Part shown: positions 49,826 to 57,457 of the stretch, piece by piece
Position numbering within the stretch: the stretch's first letter is position 1
How the letters are laid out: every line of letters starts with the position of its first letter
From: Brachionus plicatilis
Taxonomy: Eukaryota; Rotifera; Eurotatoria; Ploima; Brachionidae
NCBI GenBank assembly: GCA_010279815.1
Contig: QEOQ01000433.1
Coordinates: 310,845-368,301 of the forward strand
Length of the DNA: 57,457 nt
Direction: 5' to 3'
The notes under the pieces: model-generated
What the model was told of the DNA's origin: nothing
Databases searched by the model: none
What the model saw: the letters and a program-made list of their open reading frames with translations, nothing else
Made by a program: the position numbers and the translations under genes

Positions 49826-50510
49826 AGTTGTTTAAAAGTCACAAGTCCGGATTTTTTTTTTGTTCAAAAGTCCAAGCCAAAACTTTTTATTTTTTTTTAA
49901 AAAAAATTCCAAGCCTAGAATTTTTTTTTTTGCAATAAATTCCGTGAATGTCAAATCTATTCAATTAGAAAACCCAAAAGTATTTAATTTTTCTATTTAT
50001 TTTAATTCTTTTCTTTAAATAAGAACATATTGAAGAAAATAGGAAATTTTTCCTTTTTGAAATATTGTATTGATAAGTTAAAAAAAAAGACATATTTTGT
50101 GAAACTTTTTATTTATTTTTATTGGTTAAACAAAATAGCAATATTCTTCTAAAAAAATCTATATAAAATTAACATAAGACAATTAAAATTTTTTTTGCTT
50201 TTTTTAACATAAAAATTTAAATAGCCTCATTCGATGAAAAAAAAAAATTTTTTAAAAAAACAAAAAAAAATAAAATTGTATTATGTTAATTTAATTTTAT
50301 TTTTTTTGTAAACTAGTGCAATTTTTATTAACCTATCAAAAGAAAAATTAAATCAATAAAATTTTTCTATTTTACATTGAATCCATTTGATATGAAAAAT
50401 CTTGACTTGTTTTTTTTTTAATTTTTAAAAAATATATTTTCAAGTCTAAACCCTACTTTGACTTGTTGTTGACTTGTTAAGACTATTTTTCGTGACTTTT
50501 ATACAAGTCT
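49826..50510. mobile_element. AAGTC-rich MITE, longest copy
   Basis: Starts AGTTGTTTAAAAGTCACAAG, identical to the 2253 element for the first 15 bp and beyond, and ends near GACTTTTATACAAGTCTGC. The interior is A/T-rich with GACTT words near both ends. It lies in the BEN gene intron. Confidence 0.55.
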
Positions 50511-50541
50511 GCAATTTATTTATTCAATAATTGGTAAAAAA

Positions 50542-50692
50542 AATAACGTAACGATCTGTAATTACCGACATTGTCGTTAAATATGGGTATCCAGAATTAA
50601 CGACAGGGTCTTATAACATTAAAAAGGTTATTTAACGACATGTCGGTATGTACATAACGACATGTCGGTAATTGCAGATCGTTACGTTATTT
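50542..50692. mobile_element. 151-bp hairpin MITE
   Basis: AATAACGTAACGATCTGTAA at the left faces its complement at the right (TTGCAGATCGTTACGTTATT). ACGACATGTCGGTA is repeated next to the right arm. It has no coding content and lies just upstream of a BEN gene exon. Confidence 0.7.
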
Positions 50693-50726
50693 AATTTTTA
50701 GATTCAAATACATGCAAATTATTTAG

Positions 50727-51554
50727 GCAAAACAGACAAAAAATCCTTACCGATAGATAACAATACCCAAAAAGTCAAAAATAGATTGGACTTGAATAAA
50801 TTTGAGATAGAAAAATTGGATGAATATATAAAACAGTTCAATGAAAAATTAAGTAAAGTGACAGAAGTAAATGGGAAAAATCTATCAGAAATCAATTGTT
50901 CAATACTAACTGTCAATAAAAGTTTGAATGATTTAACTGAAAATGTAGTATTTATATTTGATCTTTTAAAAATTTTTATTTTTTTTTATTAAGATGAGTA
51001 GAATATTTTCAAATATGGCTCAATTATCAAATGAATTTTTTTATTCACTTTAATAAGAATTTTGAAACTTTGAATGGAAATTTGGAAAAGTTAGGACAAA
51101 ATATTTCAACAACTCATTTTGTCGCCTTTAATAATTATGTTGAAATGGAAAAGGAATCGCACTTAGTTCAAAGCTTTCCTGATTTATTTGAACCAATGCA
51201 ATGCAGCCTTTTTTCGACAGAAAATATAAACAAGAAAGAATATTTGACCGACACGGAGTTCAAAAAGAGATTCAAAAAGCGGGGTCATCAGGGATCTCTT
51301 TTGCTGCCAATCTTCTAGAAAAATTATTTTGTGCTGATGATTTGCAGGGCTGCAATGTTTATGGTAAAGGCAAGAAAGATTTGGCAAAAAGACCACTTGA
51401 TGTCCAAAAAGTAGAATATATTCAAAATTTTTCAGAACGCCTATTTAATCACAGTAGAAAAAAAGATTTTTGGAAAAACTGTACAAATCACATGAATAAA
51501 CGTATTCACAAATTACTAAAGACAGAAGAAGAGGACAAAAACATAACACTATAA
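50727..51554 (+). pseudogene. BEN-domain gene of the element, 3' exons
   Basis: The exon at 50727-50944 (acceptor TTATTTAG) encodes a helical, coiled-coil-like stretch (LDLNKFEIEKLDEYIKQFNE). A 49-bp GT..AG intron follows, then an exon 50994-51554. Its end is a BEN domain: GISFAANLLEKLFCADDLQG, NVYGKGKKDLAKRPLD, KVEYIQNF and FWKNCTNHMNKRIHKLL. BEN domains bind DNA or mediate chromatin-factor contacts. Two single-base changes in homopolymers break the frame (an extra T in T7 near 51036 and a missing A near 51291). They are either decay or sequencing errors. The phase of the first acceptor does not match the exon ending at 46112, so an exon may be missing. Confidence 0.72.
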
Positions 51555-51571
51555 AACTATCTACATTTTTT

Positions 51572-51760
51572 CATTCATAATTAATTATTTACAATTTTTT
51601 AGATTTTTTGGATTTTCACAGACATTCGAACACAATTTTTTGTATTTTTTATTTAATTTAACTTTTTACATTCATAATTAATTATTTGCAATTTTTTGTA
51701 TTTTTTATTTAATTTAACTTTTTACATTAATAATTAATTATTTACACTTTTTTTTTATAA
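51572..51760. repeat. Short A/T-rich tandem repeat between BEN and transposase
   Basis: CATTCATAATTAATTATTT occurs at 51572 and 51669, and a variant CATTAATAATTAATTATTT at 51725, joined by TATTTAATTTAACTTTTTA. It lies in the intergenic gap where the two convergent genes end. Confidence 0.6.
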
Positions 51761-51813
51761 ATCGGATAAAGTTTTTTTAACATGAATAAAACTGAAATAA
51801 AAAAAAACTAATT

Positions 51814-53106
51814 TTAGAATCCTGTCGCATAGCCATTGTTTAAAATTACATGTGGAATAATTCGATGAATATGTAAAATATAGTTTCTACACTTTTCTGG
51901 AGTCAATACTTTTTGCCAGAATTCACCAATCACTTTAATCAACCCTACCTTCGTATTTAGTTTATTATTCCTAACATATTTTTTTAATTCATGCCAGACC
52001 AACTCAATAGGATTAAGATCCTTATTAAAAATATTTTTTTACATGAAATTAGAAATTCACTAAGAAAATGCTTACGGGACTTTGAGCAGGAGTTGGCCAA
52101 TAATTTATTTTGTTGGTACTTAACCATTCTTTTGTAATAAATGAAGTGTGCTTTCGATCATTATCCATAATTTACCTATGTCTATCAGGAAAATTAGTTC
52201 TAAATTTGAAAAATCAATAAAAATTTTGGTAACTCAGTTACCAAAATTCAAATTTAATTAGTAGTACTAATTAAATTTGAATGATTACTTGATAAAAGGA
52301 AGAAGATTGGTTGATAAAATAGTAATAAAATCAGTGCTCTTCATTGTACCTGAAAATATACAAATGAGAGTAGGTCCACGACTACTAATACCTGCCCAAA
52401 GCAGTAACTTTTTTGATTAAAATATCAATAATTATTTCAGGTAAAAATTTTTTTTAAATTACTTTAAGCGGATGCTTAGCAATAGGGGCTTTGTAGTAGC
52501 GGCTTTCTTTACGTACCCAAATTAAACAACAAGATTGAAAATTTATTTCAAAAGATATTTTTTATTTACTTTTTAAATGTATGAATTTCTAATTCAATCA
52601 TACATTCATCAATAAAAATGCAGTAATCAAAATTTTCTTCAGTAAGCAAACAAAGATTACAATATAAGCTCCTTTTAATTGCATTTTTTTCGGAGACTAT
52701 TTGACAGTATCTTAATTTTTATATTTATGAGATAACAAATTAAAAAATTTTTGGTAATATTCAAATTTAATTAAAAAAAAATTATATGAAAGTTTAAAAA
52801 CCGAGTTGTTTTTCTTGACCATTTGACTTTTTTGGCTGCATTAGAAATCAAATCTTTTGATACATTAATCGAATATTTTTTTTGTATTCCTAAAATTAAA
52901 GATTCGACTGTAATTTGCCTGTTGTGGCGAATGGTTTCATCTAAATATTCGAGATGCTCCTGACTCGTCCACTACGCTTGTTATCAACAAGACTTTTAGA
53001 ATTTTCGTATCTTTTACAAATTTCAAAAATTGATCTTTTTGAAATAGTAAGACCTTCGTTTTGAATAGCAAGTCTAACTTTTTCAAGCGTTAATTTGACT
53101 TCAAAC
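51814..53106 (-). pseudogene. Tc1/mariner transposase with introns
   Basis: The N-terminal helix-turn-helix part reads LTLEKVRLAIQNEGLTISKR and ICKRYENSK. The catalytic domain follows: CIFIDECMIELE (first D), VRKESRYYKAPIAKHPLK, LLLWAGISSRGPTLICIFSG, MDNDRKHTSFITKEWL (second D) and SPDLNPIELVWHELKKYVRN (E). So all three catalytic acidic positions are visible. At least two GT..AG introns interrupt it on the minus strand: 52021-52075 (55 bp, between SP and DLNPIE) and 52200-52288 (89 bp). A frameshift in the N-terminal half and one stop before MDND mean this copy is probably inactive. It ends 260 bp from the convergent BEN gene. Confidence 0.85.
52223..52282. repeat. Two adjacent palindromes filling a transposase intron
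   Basis: TTTTGGTAACT/AGTTACCAAAA with one central base and ATTCAAATTTAATTAGTA/TACTAATTAAATTTGAAT with one central base lie side by side inside the 89-bp intron 52200-52288. Together they make up most of it. Confidence 0.8.
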
Positions 53107-53213
53107 CTAAAATAAACTATTCGTTGTCGATAATGTAACGATGATTTAATTTTAATTTAGTTCAATCTATTCTTTATTCGGAAAATGGCATTAAATTTAT
53201 TTATTTTTTTAGC

Positions 53214-53493
53214 GTCACAAAGTAAATGTTATAAGTGAAAATTAAGTGCAAATTTAACATAATCATGTTAATTTTATATTTTTTGAACAATTTTATTTTA
53301 AATTAGATTTAAAAATTGCATAATTCATTATATTCTTTATTTTTATTTTTCCAAGAGAGGAAGAGGAAAGGAAGAAGTGAGGAAGAAGAGAGGAAGAGGA
53401 AAGGAAGGGAAAGGAATAAGTGAGGAAGGAGAGAGGAAGAGGAAAGGAAGAGGAGAGGAAAGAAATCGATGAAGTTAGTTTGAAGATGTACTG
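53214..53493 (-). repeat. Right terminal inverted repeat of the Tc1-BEN element
   Basis: Read on the minus strand it starts CAGTACATCTTCAAACTAAC, then a C/T tract, CTCTTGGAAAAATAAAAAT and TTGCACTTAATTTTCACTTA, and ends GTGACGCTAA. It matches the left repeat in order throughout. Confidence 0.8.
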
Positions 53494-53495
53494 TA

Positions 53496-54519
53496 CAACA
53501 TTAAAAAATCTCTTTAAATCATGTGATTTTTAACAAATTTGTCAAATTTGAATTTTTTATTAGAATTTTTAGATTAAACTAAAGAATTCGATATTTTTAG
53601 GTGCTCAACTACTATTTTTTCGATTTTCCTGGAAAAAATACTTTTAGGACTTGACCATATGTTGCATCATTATTGTAACCTACTAAACTCCGCCAAATCG
53701 TCTAATTAATTTTTTTGAACAATCATCATGTAATTTTCATCGACTTCATCAACAAAACTAACTTTATATCTCTTTTTTGTAAATTATTTTTAAATCGAAA
53801 CCAGCAGGAACACCATTCAAAAAATAAAAATAAGTTCATCATTTTAAATTATCTAGATGATAATAATTATTTCTATCTATTCAACTTTTTTGAATATCAT
53901 ATGTAGATCTTGATCTGTTTCATTTTAGTTTTCTGAATGCGAAATTATTTTCACACCTCGCAGCAAATCGAATCTTTGTTTTAAAACATTTTTCAATTAA
54001 GTAAACTTGATTAATTAATTTTCAATTTTATATATGATAATATTGTAATGTTTAATTGTGTAAGTACAAATTAAATTTAGTTTAAAAATGCATCTTTAAT
54101 TTTTTTTTTCGATTTACAGCTTTAAAAATAAATTCAAATATTTCAAACATGTAATTGTAATAACTTATTTAGGTGCACAAGACAAAATCAAATATTTCTT
54201 TTATTTAATTTTATAAAATAATTTAAATGATGCAAAAAAAAAAGCGTAAAGTCCTTGTCTATGACCTAGATAAATAGTGTCTGCAAAAATTGAAAAAAAA
54301 CAAAAGAATTAGAAAATGTCAAAATATTATTGAATATATATAGTCTGGAACTCGAACTCCAAAGCTCAACATTTGATTTATTCTGAGTGACACATTTATT
54401 AGCTGAAATCAACACTCGATTTTTCCGAGTGTCACACTTTGAACTTGAACACGACACTCAATTTAAGTTATTTTTTAACCTTAAAAAAAGTTTTAATTAA
54501 ATATTCCAGTTAATTTTAT
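53496..54519. other. Spacer right of the Tc1-BEN element
   Basis: A/T-rich with no conserved frame. 54340-54480 contains repeated GTGTCAC/GACACTC words (CGAGTGTCACA, CACGACACTC) that can pair, but no defined element. Confidence 0.4.
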
Positions 54520-55990
54520 TTTTGCATTTGACCACTAAATTTAATGTTTTCAAACATGTTGTTTTCCCAATAAATTACACGACAGACACTTAAATATATT
54601 TCATCTTTAAGTTTTTGTTGAAAAGCTGTTTTCAAAATATTTTATAATTGCGATAATTCTCAGTGGCTTGACTTTCATACTATTTCTTTCGATAAAGTTA
54701 TTTTTAGAGTGGGCAATAAGTCCGCTTTCCTCGAATTAGTCCTTTGCATATCTAAATTGAATTGAAATGCTGGAAGAAAAATTTGTATATAAGCTTCTGA
54801 AACTTCTATAGACACCGGAAAAGTGTCATTTGGAGGGAAAACGTCTCTTTTTAGAGCCGTTTGAAACGTAACTAACTATAGAAAACTAGAAAAACATCAA
54901 GTTTTGTTACCAATTCTTAATCTTGCCTTTTTTTCCATTTAGAAATTTGATTGGTTGATTCAATTTTTTGAAGAATATATTTTTTTCTTTTTAATAAGTC
55001 TTATTAACGGCCTTGATTTTTCGATTTTCATTCTAATAGTTGTATTGTTTTTGTGGTTTTTATGGTTTTTGTGGATGAGACATATTGTAAATCATAATGT
55101 CTCATCTCATTAAGACTAAGTTGCTCTATGTTATCCTGCTGAGTATTTCTTTCTAACTCTACTTTATGATCGATCATTTATATGTTCATTTGCAGTAAGC
55201 ATTAATTCTTAGTGACCCTGTTCATTATTTTCGTCATCAACTTCAGAGGTGATAATTTCATTATCATCAGATTGATAGTTATTCTCAACCAATGTCTCGT
55301 TATTTGATAGATTATTTTCATTTTATTCATTTCAACATAATTTGGTTTATATAGACGAATAAATGCACTTGCTTTATCTGTTTCAATTCCTTGAATAATA
55401 CGAAAAAATAAAAAACAAAAATTATAGAAGCTTAAAAATAACACTTAAAAATTTTTTCTTTTTTCTGTCTAAATAATGATTAAATTAAATTGATTTAAAT
55501 TGATTTAAAAAAAATGTAAAATAAGTGAAAAATGCTGAAAAAAAAAGAATTAAAACCTAATAAATTTGACTTATCAAATGAAAATTCATTGATTACATTT
55601 TCAATTGCAATTTCAATGTTTTCAACATTCTGACTTTTAGGTATTTTGTACATGCTAATTACAATTACTTCTTATTCCAAATTCTCATCTATTAAATTGG
55701 CTGAAATACCCTTTTAATCATGTATTTTTTTTGCCCAATTGTCACATTAAGCACACGCTAAATGCCTTATTAAGCTTTTTATCTATATGATCCTTGACCA
55801 TTTCAAATACATTTGGTAATGATTTTTCAGAAAAGGTTTTTGCGGATGGTACATTTGCATCAAAAAACTTAAATAATTTTCTAAAATGAGGAGAATCTAA
55901 CTCTGAAATTGCTGATGATCTTAAAAATTGGAAATCAATTTTACTGTAAATTCTTCAATTTTTTATTTTGTTGAATTTTAATTATCATAA
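54520..55990 (-). pseudogene. hAT transposase remnant
   Basis: From right to left the minus strand reads DSPHFRKLFKFFDANVPSAK, SEKSLPNVFEMVKDHIDKKL and then GISANLIDENLE. Next come VISMYKIPKSQNVENIEIAI, a GIETDKASAFIRLYKPNYV segment, and near 54850-54600 FPPNDTFPVSIEVSEAYIQI with ADLLPTLKITLSKEIV. The order matches the core of hAT transposases (P.FR..., H...NI, D..S...R, LP.L). Many stops and shifts break it, and neither BED finger nor C-terminal dimerisation domain is evident. The zinc-finger remnant at 5159-5356 could belong to the same family. Confidence 0.6.
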
Positions 55991-56437
55991 AATGAAAACC
56001 GTTGAATTAATTGGGGAAGATCGCGATCTCTCATAAGATATGCTTTAATATTGCGCGTTTTGCCACTAATTTTACATTACAAAAAACGCATTAATATTTA
56101 ATCTTCTGATTTGGTGAATTAGTTGAAAAAATTTTTATTACTTTATCAAATTTAAATGTATTATTTTTGGATTTTTGAGTTACTTAAAAATTAATTTTTG
56201 TGATACTCATTAATGATTTGTATTTGATCTTTTTTATTTTCTTTTAGAATAATTTTTACAATAAATGTGTTATTATTTTTATAATTATTTTATTACCCCC
56301 ATAATTATTTTTTAGTATCCAAATAAATATAAATATATACTCATTTTATAAATGAACTATAAATAAAAATTTGTTTTTTTATTTTAACAAAAATTTAACA
56401 TAAAAAATACATAAATTAAAAAAGTTTTTTTGGGTCT
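55991..56437. other. A/T-rich spacer; nothing recognised
   Basis: No frame, repeat or RNA gene that I can support. Confidence 0.4.
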
Positions 56438-57457
56438 CATGTCTACCGATAACTGGACGACTCTTTTCTGACCGTCTGCAAAAATGCGATCAGAATAAGA
56501 GTCTCAAAAAACAGATTGGACATTGTGAATCGTTTGACCATTCTGAATAGCTTGAAACAAATTGATAATGGATCAATTATACCTTTTATAAAAACAGTAA
56601 CCACCACAAAGAGAAATATCTGGCTAATTTCATTCAGTGAAACATACCATCTCTAATTGGACATAAGATATCAATAAATGACAAACAATGTACAATTGAA
56701 GACGCACAATATCCGGAAGCTACCTTCAAATCCTTTGCCTTTAAATTCGTTGGTCTAAAACCAAATTTTTCCGCAGAAAAAATTGCAAAGCATATCATCT
56801 CAAAAGGCGTTGAGCATGAAGAGATCGAAAAAATTTACGAGGAATATTTCCAAGAAGAAGAATTCAAACACATTTCTAAGGGTACATTTCGTGCAAAAAT
56901 CAAGATAAACGTTTCAAGAAAACCTTTATATAAAAACCTTCTAATCAACTTGGTGGAGCAAACTCAGATTGATGGCAATCCTGTAAACGTCTTCCAGATC
57001 GGTGAGACTCGTTGTCTCTACTGCAAGCAAACTGGTCACAAAGTCTTTGACTGCCCGAGCAAAAATGCCGTTTGTTCCAAGTGTGTAATCGAGCTGGTCA
57101 CTCATCAGACAAGTGTTCAATGGCTAAAATAATTTCTCAAAAGGAATATATTGATCTAGATGACGAAGATGAGGAAAATTTTGACAACAGAATTATAACA
57201 GAAACTGAAGTAGATGATACTAATCAAAATGAAGCGCCAACAATTGCCTCTTTGATAGCCGATTTCAGTTTAAGTAAAAATGATAACATGACAGTCCTAG
57301 GAAAATCTAAAAAATTTTACAAACGAACATTTAATGACACAAGCTTAAATTCAAATGATCAAAGTGAAAATCATTACAAACAAGCAAAGAACGACGAGAG
57401 TGTTCGAGAAGTAATGAGTGGTTCCGAAGCAGAAGATTCTATTGAGTCAAACGATGA
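56438..57457 (+). pseudogene. CCHC zinc-knuckle ORF1 (gag-like) of a retrotransposon, truncated by window end
   Basis: The frame can start MSTDNWTTLF at 56438 but is shifted near 56460 and again near 56652. The central part reads SINDKQCTIEDAQYPEATFK and then FKFVGLKPNFSAEKIAKHII, ending in two CCHC knuckles, CLYCKQTGHKVFDC and C.KCNRAGHSSDKC. Between them a duplicated TG at about 57090 shifts the frame. An acidic tail (DLDDEDEENFDNR) continues to the end of the window. Paired knuckles after an RRM-like region are typical of ORF1 proteins of I/Jockey-type LINEs, which coat their RNA. The RT should lie beyond 57457. Confidence 0.65.

Larger units (their letters stand above)
44884..53493. mobile_element. 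8.6-kb Tc1/mariner-type element carrying a BEN-domain gene
   Basis: TA at 44882-44883 and 53494-53495 flanks inverted repeats starting CAGTACATCTTAAAACTAAC and CAGTACATCTTCAAACTAAC. The repeats continue through a purine/pyrimidine tract and on to a GTGACGCTAA word (left 44884-45293, right 53214-53493). Inside are a BEN-domain gene on the plus strand and a Tc1-type transposase on the minus strand, tail to tail. A LINE (46124-49360), an AAGTC element (49826-50510) and a hairpin (50542-50692) are later insertions. Without them the element is about 4.5 kb. The sequence GAGTAAATGCAACATT at 43288-43303 (minus strand) resembles the unoccupied target. Confidence 0.75.

Noticed and set aside
54340..54365. 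GGAACTCGAACTCC, resembling a tRNA B box on the minus strand
   Set aside because: No matching A box, acceptor stem or anticodon arm can be found around it, so neither a tRNA nor a tRNA-derived SINE is supported.
1..57457. CRISPR array, bacterial operon or prophage-like system
   Set aside because: Introns, polyadenylation signals and eukaryotic transposons dominate; direct repeats seen here are transposon families or local duplications, not regularly spaced arrays.

Overview
The window is strongly A+T-rich animal DNA: genes are split by GT-AG introns, some only about 50 bp, and transposon debris of many kinds fills the space between exons. Gene structure, protein families and transposon mix fit a small invertebrate. 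A monogonont rotifer such as Brachionus is my best guess, from the EB-module/C-type-lectin membrane protein, FLYWCH-MULE, hAT, piggyBac and CR1-like LINEs; this is inference and no marker gene settles it. Layout: 1-2614 is the end of an intron. 2615-4200 is the last exon of an ANKIB1-type RBR E3 ubiquitin ligase whose 5' exons lie outside the window. 4201-8230 holds a near-perfect 529-bp hairpin element, a hAT-type zinc-finger remnant, a LINE reverse-transcriptase scrap and a low-confidence coiled-coil fragment. 8231-35668 is one 27-kb gene that I assemble from six exons whose splice phases all agree. It encodes a type II single-pass membrane protein of about 1180 residues with many cysteine-rich EB-like modules and a divergent C-type-lectin-like end. 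One 690-bp symmetric exon occurs twice (13904-14593 and 23656-24345), about 99% identical. Its large introns are transposon stacks. At 16.0-22.7 kb a MULE is interrupted by a hAT element (8-bp target duplication), which is itself interrupted by a hairpin MITE (8-bp duplication) and a TTAA-flanked element. At 27.2-31.0 kb a LINE, mariner-type MITEs and an internally deleted piggyBac with a mariner inside it sit in series. 35.7-44.9 kb is a graveyard of hAT, CR1-like and Jockey-like LINE remnants, an inverted repeat with a Cys-rich coding segment, and a 281-bp solo LTR whose empty site is visible in the other arm of the repeat. 44884-53493 is the most unusual object. It is an 8.6-kb element with TA-flanked inverted repeats of about 280-410 bp. 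It carries a Tc1/mariner transposase (catalytic D, D and E positions retained, introns present) and, convergent to it, a multi-exon BEN-domain gene. A CR1-like LINE and two smaller repeats have later landed in that gene. 53.5-57.5 kb holds another hAT remnant and, running off the end, a CCHC-knuckle ORF1 (gag-like) of a retrotransposon. Only the two host genes (ANKIB1-like, EB/lectin) look conserved; almost all other coding sequence is transposon-derived and broken.
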